Positions 28,138 to 36,748 of a stretch of 64,000 nucleotides of DNA are shown in pieces. Location: positions 124,001-188,000 of the forward strand of contig NZ_JAAABN010000002.1 of the NCBI RefSeq assembly GCF_011516765.1, written 5' to 3'. Source of the stretch: Acetobacter sicerae. GTDB taxonomy: Bacteria; Pseudomonadota; Alphaproteobacteria; Acetobacterales; Acetobacteraceae. Each line of letters starts with the position of its first letter. Position 1 is the stretch's first letter. The notes under the pieces were generated by a model that was given only the letters and a program-made list of their open reading frames with translations, was not told the DNA's origin and ran no database searches. The position numbers were made by a program, and so were the translations under genes.

Positions 28138-29615
28138 GCTTTTACCGGCTCCATCTTGTCCTGTTCCTCAGGGCTTCGTATCGCAGAAAATTCTGACGAT
28201 TCGTTTCCGGTACGGACATCATCCTCCGGAATCTGACCATTACGGCCCGCAACATCCCACATCAAACGTGGGTCAAAGCAATGCGCTGCAAAAATGGTGA
28301 TCACCACAACGGCTGCGAACGACACCACACCGGCATTGGCCACCACATTAGCCAATGAACTGAAGCGGACGACCGCAACCAGAATGGAAATCATGAAAAC
28401 GTCAATCATCGACCAGCGACCGATGATGTCGATGATCCTGAACAGCTTCGATCGGAACATCAGTTTTTTGGTCGAGCGAAGTTTCGTCGTGACGATCATG
28501 TAGCTCAGCCCGAGAATCTTGGCGACCGGGACTGTAACACTGGCGAACAGAACCAGCAGGGAGAGCGGGATCATGTCGTCCTGCCACAGTTCGATCGCGC
28601 CTTCGATAATGGTGTGCCCCCCACCGCTGCCAACCTTGATGACCGTCATGACGGGGAAAAGATTGGCCGGGAGATAGAAAACGAAAGCTGAAAGCACCAG
28701 CGCAGAGGTGCGGGACAGACTGTTGTTTTTCCGCTTGCAGAGATTGTGGCCACAGCGCGGACACAGCCCGACGCTCCGGGTCTGGGGCACCGGCTCTGGA
28801 AACACGCCGACAAGTCCGCAGGAATGGCAGGACAGCATGTGCTCCGGCGGAGGCATATGTCCGCCAAGATCAGCCATGGTGACCCGATCGACATCCACTT
28901 CGTTGCCGTCAGGAAGCTGAATGACTCCTTCAACCCGACGGCGCTGCCAGATCCGTTCCTGATCGAGCGTCTGATCCGTGGCCGCCATACTGATCATCAG
29001 GGCGGCGATGAGATAGGCTGCCGGGCCCACCTCAACATGCGCCATGTCCACCAGCTTGGTATAGGCCACGAAAATCCCGAGAATATAGACTTCCATCATC
29101 GACCAGGGGCGAAGCTTTTCGTACCACGCCAGAAGATGGGGAGCCCAGTCGGGCAATTCCTCAAAAAAGGCCGCCGTCAGAATCATCCCCATCATCGCAA
29201 TGACGATGCCCGGAGCGAGGATGGTCACAAGACCGACGAGAATACCGACCTCGCCCCAGCCTTCATGGAGCAGTTCCATTGGTCCGGTGAGCAGATCCAC
29301 GGACCGTTCCCGCCCGTAGAGATTCAGCGTCATCAGGGAAGAGGCGAGCGTCGCCAGATAAAGAGCGGCCGATGCAATGCAGAAGGCCAGCGGAGTGGCC
29401 AGCGGCCCTCCCTTGTTGCGTCGTTCCAGCAACTGACCACAGCGCACACATCGGGCGACGGTACCGGGCGCAATCTCCTCCAGTTGCTGAAACTCGCCGC
29501 AACAGGGGCATTCAACCAGATCGTCAACGACTTGAACATGACTGCTGTGAAGCTGTTTACCGCGCGTAAAATTCAGTGCGCTGCGATACAGCCGGGAAGG
29601 TAAGGACGACGCCAT
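28134..29615 (-). CDS. pqiA: PqiA-like integral membrane protein with zinc ribbons
   Basis: The 493-residue protein contains two LetA/PqiA modules, each made of a cysteine ribbon and about four membrane helices. The first ribbon is CPCC...CVRC (about residues 37-61), the second CHSC...CPRC (about 265-290). PqiA works with PqiB in delivering or energising lipid transport across the envelope. The ATG at 29615 has an AAGG element upstream. The operon order pqiABC is the same as in enterobacteria. Intervening helices such as LGIFVAYTKLVDMAHVEVG are recognisable LetA signatures. Confidence 0.9.
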   Translation of the reverse strand: MASSLPSRLYRSALNFTRGKQLHSSHVQVVDDLVECPCCGEFQQLEEIAPGTVARCVRCGQLLERRNKGGPLATPLAFCIASAALYLATLASSLMTLNLYGRERSVDLLTGPMELLHEGWGEVGILVGLVTILAPGIVIAMMGMILTAAFFEELPDWAPHLLAWYEKLRPWSMMEVYILGIFVAYTKLVDMAHVEVGPAAYLIAALMISMAATDQTLDQERIWQRRRVEGVIQLPDGNEVDVDRVTMADLGGHMPPPEHMLSCHSCGLVGVFPEPVPQTRSVGLCPRCGHNLCKRKNNSLSRTSALVLSAFVFYLPANLFPVMTVIKVGSGGGHTIIEGAIELWQDDMIPLSLLVLFASVTVPVAKILGLSYMIVTTKLRSTKKLMFRSKLFRIIDIIGRWSMIDVFMISILVAVVRFSSLANVVANAGVVSFAAVVVITIFAAHCFDPRLMWDVAGRNGQIPEDDVRTGNESSEFSAIRSPEEQDKMEPVKA

Positions 29616-29780
29616 GACAGCCTACCTTAGCGTGAACCGACAGGGGCCGATAGACCGGCAACAAATTCCAGCTATGTGCTGGCGTAGTCCTGCAAAGCCC
29701 GCCTGCCCTTTCCGGAGATAGTCTGGATAGAAAACCTTTCCATTTCCTCTCCGGCTGCACAGAAAGCGAATGAAAACGGA

Positions 29781-31004
29781 TCAGCTTTTCGCCGCAGCCC
29801 CACTACGGGGCGCCACCAGTTTGAACATGGGCCCCGTCAGCATCGTGGAAATCACAGCCAGCATCATGAGCGAGGCAAACGCAAACTCTGAAATCATGCC
29901 CTGCCCAAGCAGGATGGTCGCAGCCACAATTTCCATCAGCCCCTTGCACTGCAACAGGGAACCGATCGCCAGCGCCTGACGCCGGCTCAGGTTGGGAGCG
30001 GGCGGGAACACATACACCGAGGCGATTTTTGCGACGATCGAAATCCCCACAAGACTGAAGGAAGCCACGACTGACGGCCATGTCAGCGCATCACCGTTGA
30101 TATGCAGCCCACTATGACCAAAGAACAGCGGCGCCAGCCAGATCAGAGCAAAGGTCCCCACCTCTTCGATAGGAAGACGACGAACCCAGCTTGGCGGCAT
30201 GATCGCACCGGCAAAATAGGCTCCGATCAGTTCATGCAGGCCAAGCTGTTTACTCGCCCATGAACCGGCGGCCAGATAAACCGGCACCGTCGCCCAGATG
30301 ACCCATGATGGGGGATGTCTGAAATGGCGGGAAGCCCACGATCCGGCGGCTGCCAGCCCCGCGAGCAGACCGACAGCCAGAAATTCCAGCCCGGTCCAGC
30401 CATGCAGGGCGGCGCTTCCCTTCTCCGCGAACTGAAGAATGGCCAGACCAATCCAGAGCGCGGCATCGTCAACGACGGCCAGTTTGAGAGCCAGTTGCCC
30501 AAGCGGGCGCTGAGACGCATCGAGTTCACGCACCACCCCGATCAGAACGGGCAAGGCGCTGACTGCGATACAGAGGCCGATTGAAACGGCTGCTACCCAA
30601 GGCGTGGCATGGGGAGGATGCCAGCCTTTCAGCGGAAGAAAGAATTCATAAGCAAGGATCGAGCCGATAATGAGCGGGCCGCCCAGCGCAACGGCTGCCC
30701 CGCCAAGCAGTCGCCCTACGGATGTCTGGGGAATAGCGTGGGGAGACGTGTCTTCCCCGGGATGCTGCCACATCTCCAGCCCTGCCGTAAACGCCAGAAC
30801 CAGAACAGCTACCCAGCCGATTTCATCGCCGATAGCGGAGGGAATACCCATGTCCGTAACTGGAACATGCAGGACAGCCATCCCCATACCCAAAAGTATA
30901 GGAAGAACAACTATTGGCAATACTTTACCAATAAGCCTCCACAATACCCACGGAACCAGAACAAATATCCCGACATCCGCAATAAGAGCGACAAAACTCT
31001 CCAT
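29781..31004 (-). CDS. Cation/proton antiporter (CPA2-like, Na+/H+ exchanger family)
   Basis: The 407-residue protein has 11 to 13 hydrophobic segments and the Na_H_exchanger layout. ADVGIFVLVPWVLWRLIGKVLPIVVLPILLGM is split over the first two helices. AFTAGLEM matches the L..F..GLE/D motif of KefB/GerN-type proteins. VVDDAALW carries the paired aspartates of the ion-binding site. No TrkA-N regulatory domain is attached, unlike KefB/C. It likely exchanges monovalent cations for protons, useful in an acid-producing organism; the ion is not predictable. It is a single gene, divergent from a glycosyltransferase. Confidence 0.85.
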   Translation of the reverse strand: MESFVALIADVGIFVLVPWVLWRLIGKVLPIVVLPILLGMGMAVLHVPVTDMGIPSAIGDEIGWVAVLVLAFTAGLEMWQHPGEDTSPHAIPQTSVGRLLGGAAVALGGPLIIGSILAYEFFLPLKGWHPPHATPWVAAVSIGLCIAVSALPVLIGVVRELDASQRPLGQLALKLAVVDDAALWIGLAILQFAEKGSAALHGWTGLEFLAVGLLAGLAAAGSWASRHFRHPPSWVIWATVPVYLAAGSWASKQLGLHELIGAYFAGAIMPPSWVRRLPIEEVGTFALIWLAPLFFGHSGLHINGDALTWPSVVASFSLVGISIVAKIASVYVFPPAPNLSRRQALAIGSLLQCKGLMEIVAATILLGQGMISEFAFASLMMLAVISTMLTGPMFKLVAPRSGAAAKS

Positions 31005-31378
31005 TTAATCTCCTTACCCGTCACATCCAATTCCACAGCAATCGTATGCGGAGGCATTATACACTTTTTATATTGAATTTTTCAATTAAAGATACCTAAT
31101 CATGCATATATTTGATCACGAAAAATCTATTGACACATATACAGACACGACTTTTCCATAAAGAAGCCCTTTCTTCCCTCCGCCATTCCGAACAGAAATC
31201 CGATCTTTCCGGCTCTCGCGAATGGTGGCCTCAACCGGTCAGAATTTTCCCGACAGACGCTTTCACCAAACACAGTACGAAAAGAATTTACCGCCCCAGG
31301 ACACGAAAGGCGCAAACTTCACCCCTGTTGCCGCGTCTTGATCATAACCGCTTTGATGGCGGCAAGGATCACGCCCAC
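31005..31378. other. 374-bp AT-rich divergent promoter region with a small palindrome
   Basis: It separates the antiporter from the glycosyltransferase. The sequence ATTGAA-TTT-TTCAAT at 31072-31086 is a perfect 6-3-6 inverted repeat within a strongly AT-rich block. A frame continuous with the glycosyltransferase opens at 31112, but its composition and lack of a ribosome binding site argue against use of that start. Confidence 0.5.
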
Positions 31379-32494
31379 ATGCTTCAGCCTTCCTTTTTCG
31401 CCTCTCCTCACAGGAGTGATCCATTTTTTCAAAGAATGCGTATCGTCGCCATTCCCGCCTGCAACGAAGCCGACCATATCGTTCCCTGCCTTCTGGCTCT
31501 GGCGCGGCAGAACGGCCCTAAACCCCACAAGGTCGTCATCTGGGTCAACAACACTCAGGACGACACCTGTGCTCGTGCGCTCTCCCTGCTTTCCAGCGTG
31601 CCGTTTGACCTGAATGTGGTGACTGTCACCTATCCTCCCGCCCCCGCTCATGCCGGACGCGCCCGCCACGACGCCATGCGGCATGCGGCTCTTGGCGCAC
31701 CGGATGACGCACTCCTGTTCACCACAGACGCCGATGCTGAAGTGGCGCCCGACTGGATGCAGAAAACACTGGAGGCCTTCACGCGCTTCAATGTCGCCGC
31801 CGTGTTCGGAAGAGCGCTTCTTCTCCCCGATGAAGCTCTGAAAATCCCTGCCCATCTGCATCAGGACGACGACAGGGAGCAGGCCTACAGCGCGCTACTT
31901 GAGCAGATCACGGCGAAAATGAATCCCGAGCCGCATGACCCATGGCCACGTCACGCGGAACATTCGGGCGCAAGCATTGCCGTCACACACAGCGCTTGGA
32001 AAGCCGTTGGAGGCATTCCGGAGATCCCGACCGGTGAAGACCGTGCATTCTACCATGCTCTCCGCGACAGCAATTTTCCTGTCCGGCACGCTCCCGACGT
32101 GAAAGTCTATGTTTCGGCACGTTTCGTTGGTCGCGCCAGGGGCGGGATGGCGGAAACACTCGCCCGACGGGTCATCGCTCAGGATGACTATATCGACGAC
32201 GCTCTGGAAACTGTCTCCGCCCGCATGCTGCGTGTGAAGAAATACCTTTCACGACATGAGGTTGGACAGACTTCCAGAATTTTTGCCGACAGCGATGAAA
32301 GTCCGTCTCCCATACTGCGTGCAGAACTTCCCGGGCACCACCGCCGGGCAGAGCGCGTGCTTGCCTTTCTCAATCGGCGCTATAACCCGGTTGCATCATT
32401 GACGCCCCGGTATAACGCAGTCTTTCAAGACGATATGTCCCAGAGCGCTCCCTGTGATCGACTTCCCATGAATGCTCATGACAGGACTGGATAA
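31379..32494 (+). CDS. Glycosyltransferase family 2
   Basis: From the ATG at 31379 the protein has 371 residues. It shows the GT-A fold of family 2: RIVAIPACNEADHIVPCLLAL (residues 20-40), then FTTDADAEVAPDW with the DXD-like metal motif (about residue 117), and a GEDRAFYHAL acceptor-site motif. It transfers an activated sugar to an unknown acceptor. An ATG at 31436 directly before RIVAIPACNE is the main alternative start. Its last 125 bases overlap the convergent methyltransferase gene. Together with the methyltransferase, deacetylase and dehydrogenase it looks like part of one glycoconjugate pathway. Confidence 0.8.
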   Translation: MLQPSFFASPHRSDPFFQRMRIVAIPACNEADHIVPCLLALARQNGPKPHKVVIWVNNTQDDTCARALSLLSSVPFDLNVVTVTYPPAPAHAGRARHDAMRHAALGAPDDALLFTTDADAEVAPDWMQKTLEAFTRFNVAAVFGRALLLPDEALKIPAHLHQDDDREQAYSALLEQITAKMNPEPHDPWPRHAEHSGASIAVTHSAWKAVGGIPEIPTGEDRAFYHALRDSNFPVRHAPDVKVYVSARFVGRARGGMAETLARRVIAQDDYIDDALETVSARMLRVKKYLSRHEVGQTSRIFADSDESPSPILRAELPGHHRRAERVLAFLNRRYNPVASLTPRYNAVFQDDMSQSAPCDRLPMNAHDRTG

Positions 32495-32996
32495 AACAGT
32501 CAGCAGCCTCATCACCGGTGCAGGGCGTGTCAGTCTGTCCTGTCCAGTTCACCAGAAGCAGGACGCCATCTTTCGCCAGACTATCCGTCGCGCATGCCGC
32601 CAGTCGTCGAATATCGTCTTTGCCGAGAAAATAGAGCAGTTCGGACACGATCATCAGGTCACAGCCAGCGGCCTGTGAGGCGGGATACCCATCCGGCAGA
32701 AACGCCCTGATGAAATTGACATTCCCAGTTCCCGCACAGCGTTTTCGCGCCAGATCGAGAGCCGTGGCAGAAGCATCCACCGCCAGAACACGGTCACATC
32801 TCTCACTGAGCCTGCGGGTGCCGACCCCTATCGCGCAGCCCAGTTCCACCGCGAAACAGATGCGGTCTTCCGGGATGCAGGATAGCAGATGGTCCAGCTT
32901 TCTCCGCTCATAAGGAGTGGTTTCAAAATTCCATGGGTCGGGATTGGTGCGAAACAGCGCCTCAAAGATATCCGGCTGCCAGGTTTCTTTTGTCAT
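32370..32996 (-). CDS. SAM-dependent methyltransferase (NodS-like)
   Basis: The 208-residue protein is a class I methyltransferase of the NodS type: PDPWNFETTPYERRKLD (20-36) is the NodS family entry motif. The SAM-binding loop VELGCAIGVGT lies at 50-60, and VLAVDASATALDLAR carries the acidic motif II. NodS N-methylates a deacetylated glucosamine in rhizobial Nod factor synthesis, which parallels the PIG-L deacetylase directly upstream. I start at the ATG at 32996 because it overlaps the PIG-L stop by four bases (ATGA). Confidence 0.85.
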   Translation of the reverse strand: MTKETWQPDIFEALFRTNPDPWNFETTPYERRKLDHLLSCIPEDRICFAVELGCAIGVGTRRLSERCDRVLAVDASATALDLARKRCAGTGNVNFIRAFLPDGYPASQAAGCDLMIVSELLYFLGKDDIRRLAACATDSLAKDGVLLLVNWTGQTDTPCTGDEAADCFIQSCHEHSWEVDHRERSGTYRLERLRYTGASMMQPGYSAD

Positions 32997-33724
32997 GACG
33001 CGATGAAACATTCGTAGGGACACAGCAACCTTTCCAGCAACGCCTCCGGCAGAACGAAACCCTCCGGATCATCGTCAATGACCAGTCCCCGTTGACTCCT
33101 GTGCGCATTGATCGCCGCCCGCTTCACCGCCAGATGAGTGCTGATATCGAGACGTGAACCATGTGGTGGCTTCTCATCAATCAGCGTCTGCTGCGGGAGT
33201 GTAAGACCCCAGACCGGGTAAGCGAGCACTCTCAGAGCGGGACACATGGCCCCAAGCGCCTTGCCCATCAATGAAACAGCCTCGTGATCGCAATGAGGAT
33301 CATGACGCCATGGCACGAGCACATTGATGCAATCATGCGTCTGACAGAGGTTGGCCAATGTCTGCACAACAGCGTCAAACGCTGGCCCTGTCGTCGGGAC
33401 GGCCGTATCACGCAATCTGAGAAAGATGACCCGGTCAGGAGGAAGCCCCAGAAGGCTTAATGCGTCTCGCGCTTCATTCTCTCTGAGATCCCGAAGTCGA
33501 TCGGCAGGCCAGCGACGTGAATTCGGATGGGAGCCAACGCCATCTGACGCAATGACCACGACAGGCGGACGTCCCAGCCTGACGGCTTCGGCTATGAAAC
33601 CGCCACATCCCAGACTTTCATCATCAGGATGTGGCGCTACGACCAGAGAAGTTCCGGGAGCGATCGCGTCCAGATTCCGCAATGGCAGCCGGGCGAGGTC
33701 CGCAAGGAAATCAGCGACTTTCAT
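32993..33724 (-). CDS. PIG-L/LmbE family N-acetylglucosaminyl deacetylase
   Basis: The 243-residue protein carries the PIG-L zinc motif PHPDDESLGCGG (31-42) with His32, Asp34 and Asp35. A later HDPHCDHEAV supplies the third zinc ligand. The family removes acetyl groups from N-acetylglucosaminyl substrates such as glycosyl lipids or mycothiol precursors. It is joined by ATGA overlaps to the acyl-CoA dehydrogenase upstream and the methyltransferase downstream, so the three are one tightly coupled operon. The order deacetylase then N-methyltransferase suggests modification of a freed amino sugar. Confidence 0.88.
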   Translation of the reverse strand: MKVADFLADLARLPLRNLDAIAPGTSLVVAPHPDDESLGCGGFIAEAVRLGRPPVVVIASDGVGSHPNSRRWPADRLRDLRENEARDALSLLGLPPDRVIFLRLRDTAVPTTGPAFDAVVQTLANLCQTHDCINVLVPWRHDPHCDHEAVSLMGKALGAMCPALRVLAYPVWGLTLPQQTLIDEKPPHGSRLDISTHLAVKRAAINAHRSQRGLVIDDDPEGFVLPEALLERLLCPYECFIAS

Positions 33725-34890
33725 GTCCTGTCCTCCGGGAACGGATGCTCCGTAAACCAGCCTGCGGCCTCGGTCAGAGTTTCATCCGGTGCTGGCTGGC
33801 GCAGATAAGTCGCCAGATCCCGCATGACCTGTTCAACAGGGCGTCCTTTAACGAACGCCATCACACCCAGCCCGCGTTGCACCAGCGGGATCAATGCGAG
33901 CGCAGCCTGCTCGACTGCGATGCGGGCAAGATTCACAAGGGCGACCGTTTCCCCCGTCTCAGCGTGGGGGTTGCAGGCCGCCATGGCCGCACGTCTCACC
34001 CACATCGACGCTGTTTCCCGAAGAATCAGCGCTTCGCCAATCCGCACCTGCTGGTGTGGGTTCGATGCACGATCCCGCGCCCGTAACTCTTCCAGCAAAA
34101 GACCGACCAGATGATCCATCCCACCCAGCGCAACTGCCGATCCCCGCCACGCGCCTGCTGAAAACTCGGGCTGACGCAGATAATCACCCGGTTTCCCAAT
34201 GATGTTGTCCGCGGGAACGACAACGCCCGTAAAATCATAGGATCCGGTCCCGCTGCCGCTCATGCCTGTGAGATGGCCGGGTCCCGGCCCCATACGGGCT
34301 TTCTCCCCAACCGGGACGAGCACCATGACCGTATCCTCCTGTTCCGTTCGGGCCGTGATCAATGCCAGACCGACAGCCTGCACAGCACTGGCGAAACCTT
34401 TCTGTCCAGCAAGTCTTATTTCACTGCCGTTCTGCACAAGGGTTACGGCGGGGACACCATCTGTTACCCAAATTCCAGCCAGCGTATCTTGTCGCAGATA
34501 CTCAGCCAGAAGCTGACGTTGATGCGCAGAACCATACAGCGACACCAGACGAACGACGTTGATATGACCTTCCAGACATCGGCCCAAAGCGAGACTGAGC
34601 CGCCCCGCCCGCCTCAGCAGTTCCGAAAGCGCCACCATTCCGGCCGGAGAGTCCGCAAGACCGAGCCCACCATTTTCAACAGGCAGAGTGGCTGAGAGGG
34701 CTCCGATTTCTGCAAGTTTTTGCAGCGACACGGAGGGAAAGTGCTCTTCATTATCAGCAGTTCCGAGATCCCCTTCTTTTTCGACAAACCGGAGAGCATT
34801 ACGAAATTCCGATATACCGTCCTGAAAGGATCGCGTGGGCACAACAGGCATTCCGTCTTCTCCCACCCCGACAAGAAGCTGCCGGGCCAT
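33721..34890 (-). CDS. Acyl-CoA dehydrogenase family protein
   Basis: The 389-residue flavoprotein has the acyl-CoA dehydrogenase layout: an N-terminal helical domain (LQKLAEIGALSATLPVENGGLG), a middle beta domain with GIWVTDG and GMSGSGTGSYDFTGVVVP, and a C-terminal helical domain with RGLGVMAFVKGRPVEQVMRDL. The catalytic base region is not of a form I can assign. It is the first gene of an operon with a PIG-L deacetylase and NodS-like methyltransferase. It may therefore act on an acyl or amino-acid part of a secondary metabolite and not in beta-oxidation. Confidence 0.82.
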   Translation of the reverse strand: MARQLLVGVGEDGMPVVPTRSFQDGISEFRNALRFVEKEGDLGTADNEEHFPSVSLQKLAEIGALSATLPVENGGLGLADSPAGMVALSELLRRAGRLSLALGRCLEGHINVVRLVSLYGSAHQRQLLAEYLRQDTLAGIWVTDGVPAVTLVQNGSEIRLAGQKGFASAVQAVGLALITARTEQEDTVMVLVPVGEKARMGPGPGHLTGMSGSGTGSYDFTGVVVPADNIIGKPGDYLRQPEFSAGAWRGSAVALGGMDHLVGLLLEELRARDRASNPHQQVRIGEALILRETASMWVRRAAMAACNPHAETGETVALVNLARIAVEQAALALIPLVQRGLGVMAFVKGRPVEQVMRDLATYLRQPAPDETLTEAAGWFTEHPFPEDRT

Positions 34891-35113
34891 GAAAGAAACA
34901 AACGCTATGGCTCGTAAGGAGTTTTCGACGCCGATCTAGTTTCGATGATAACACTCAAGGGGAAGAGCACGATTCCAGACACGTCCGTCCTCGTCAGTCG
35001 AGACCAACGGGAGCGGAGCCATGCCGAATCACGGACAGACACACAAAACCACTTCCAGCGACTGCAGGAAGCTGTTTAGAATCAGATTTTGATTGGGAAA
35101 CCGCAAGGTTAAG

Positions 35114-35189
35114 TGGTGCCGGTTAGAGGATTCGAACCCCTGGCCCCATCATTACGAATGACGTGCTCTACCAACTGAGCTAAACCGGC
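35114..35189 (-). tRNA. tRNA-Thr (anticodon CGT)
   Basis: The minus strand reads as a full cloverleaf: acceptor GCCGGTT paired with AACCGGC, D arm GCTCAGTTGGTAGAGC, anticodon stem CGTCA/TGATG with loop TTCGTAA, T arm with GGTTCGAATCC, and an encoded CCA end (35114-35116). The anticodon CGT reads ACG, threonine. Confidence 0.97.
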
Positions 35190-35659
35190 CCGCGTTGCGG
35201 TGGGAGGCTTCTAGCGCAGCTCCATACACAGTGCAAGCCTGTAATAACGAGATGGAAAAATATTTTCGAAGAAAATTCATGTTTTATTTCAAAGAGTTAA
35301 ATTGGATTCAATTCATACCCCTCCCACCTGCCTGAAAAATCTGCCTCCATTAAATTCCAGTACGGGATCCAACCAAGCTCATCGGTCAGCGAGCAGAGCA
35401 CACTCTGCTCATGTATTCACAACCCCGTGAGGAACATGAACAAGCCCCGCATGAGCACTCCCAAGGAAAGCGGAACATGCTGACGGGAAATCTATTTTAT
35501 ATATAAAAATCATTACGTTATTGAAAATCACCATACTTTTTCTGGATGATCACAGTCACGTCTGGAAGCAAAGTCTGCCATGCGACAGAACGGTAGCGAA
35601 GAGCGTCAAGGCAGAGTATCGTCCTGAGACACAGCCTCACAGAATAAGGATGACGTGTC
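35190..35659. other. 470-bp region upstream of pqqA
   Basis: No gene is seen. It includes a perfect 14-bp AT palindrome, TTTTATATATAAAA, at 35495-35508, and a TTGAAA at 35521-35526. The pqqA promoter should lie here, but I cannot place it firmly. Confidence 0.5.
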
Positions 35660-35740
35660 ATGGCATGGAACACACCGAAGATCACCGAAGTGCCTTTGGG
35701 CGCTGAGATCAACAGCTACGTTTGCGGCCAGAAGAAGTAA
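35660..35740 (+). CDS. pqqA: PQQ precursor peptide PqqA
   Basis: This 26-residue peptide is the substrate for PQQ biosynthesis. It reads MAWNTPKITEVPLGAEINSY followed by VCGQKK. The crosslinked pair is Glu16 and Tyr20 in the conserved E-x3-Y motif (EINSY), from which PqqE builds the quinone. AAGGA lies nine bases upstream of the ATG. It is the first gene of the pqq operon, separated from pqqB by two hairpins, which would give pqqA more transcript than the enzymes. Confidence 0.97.
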   Translation: MAWNTPKITEVPLGAEINSYVCGQKK

Positions 35741-35763
35741 GATCCTTTTCGGGATCTTGTTTT
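35739..35763 (+). terminator. Hairpin directly after pqqA
   Basis: AAGATCC (35739-35745) overlaps the pqqA stop and pairs with GGATCTT (35752-35758); GTTTT follows. It looks like an attenuating terminator inside the operon. Confidence 0.7.
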
Positions 35764-35773
35764 CCACAGCCAG

Positions 35774-35808
35774 AAACGCCGCCCGCCTCGCGCTGGCGGC
35801 GTTTTGCA
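35774..35808 (+). terminator. Second hairpin between pqqA and pqqB
   Basis: AAACGCCGCC (35774-35783) pairs perfectly with GGCGGCGTTT (35795-35804) and runs into TTTTGCATTT. It ends about 20 bp before pqqB and should lower pqqBCDE expression relative to pqqA. Confidence 0.8.
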
Positions 35809-35824
35809 TTTACAGACCAGTCTC

Positions 35825-36748
35825 ATGATTGACCTTATTGTTCTCGGCGCCGCCGCCGGCGGTGGTTTCCCACAGTGGAACTCAAACGCGGAAGGCTGCC
35901 GACGCGCCCGATCAGGCGACCCCCTGGCCCCTGCCCGCACTCAGGCTTCCATCGCCATCAGTGGTGATGGTGACGAATGGTTCGTGGTTAACGCCTCACC
36001 CGACCTACGTCAGCAGATCAACCAGACACCAGCCCTTCATCCGAAGACCGGCCTGCGTTCCACACCGATCGCAGGGGTCATTCTGACCGGCGCGGAAGTG
36101 GACACCATCACCGGCCTCCTCACCATGCGTGAACGTCAGCCGTTCGAAATTCTGGCGACACGGCAGGTTCTCGACCAGCTTGACGCCAATCCGATTTTCG
36201 AGGCCGTGAACCGCTCCGTCGTGACACGCAAGGAATTCCCTCTCGACGAGACCATTGCGCTGACAAAGTCGGACGGAACCCCAGCCGGGATCTTCGTGAC
36301 GGCCTTCGCAGTGCCGGGAAAGGTTCCGCTCTACGCTGAAAAGGGCGCCAATCCGGCGGAAATCGTTGAAAACGGTGAAACCGTCGGGCTGGAAATTACC
36401 GATGGCAAGCATCGCGCCCTGTTCATTCCGGGCTGCGCCTGCATGAACGATCGTCTTCGCGCACGTCTGAAAGGCGCGGACCTCGTGCTGTTCGACGGCA
36501 CGCTGTGGGTCGACGATGAAATGGTCAGAGCAGGTCTGGGCGAAAAAACCGGCAAGCGCATGGGCCATATGTCGGTCAACGACACGGACGGCACGATCGC
36601 CGCCTTCCGTGACCTGAATGTGCAGCGCAAAGTTTTCATCCACATCAACAATTCCAACCCCATCCTGCTGGCCGACTCTTCCGAACGCGCCGAGACGGAA
36701 GCCGCCGGATGGGAAGTGTCTTATGACGGCATGAGGATCACCCTATGA
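35825..36748 (+). CDS. pqqB: PqqB, metallo-hydrolase-fold PQQ biosynthesis protein
   Basis: The 307-residue protein begins MIDLIVLGAAAGGGFPQWN, the PqqB signature, so I use the ATG at 35825 and not the in-frame TTG 21 bases upstream. PqqB has a metallo-beta-lactamase fold and acts as a hydroxylase on the tyrosine of the processed precursor. CACMN (in FIPGCACMND) marks the structural zinc or metal region. The stop overlaps pqqC in an ATGA. Confidence 0.95.
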   Translation: MIDLIVLGAAAGGGFPQWNSNAEGCRRARSGDPLAPARTQASIAISGDGDEWFVVNASPDLRQQINQTPALHPKTGLRSTPIAGVILTGAEVDTITGLLTMRERQPFEILATRQVLDQLDANPIFEAVNRSVVTRKEFPLDETIALTKSDGTPAGIFVTAFAVPGKVPLYAEKGANPAEIVENGETVGLEITDGKHRALFIPGCACMNDRLRARLKGADLVLFDGTLWVDDEMVRAGLGEKTGKRMGHMSVNDTDGTIAAFRDLNVQRKVFIHINNSNPILLADSSERAETEAAGWEVSYDGMRITL

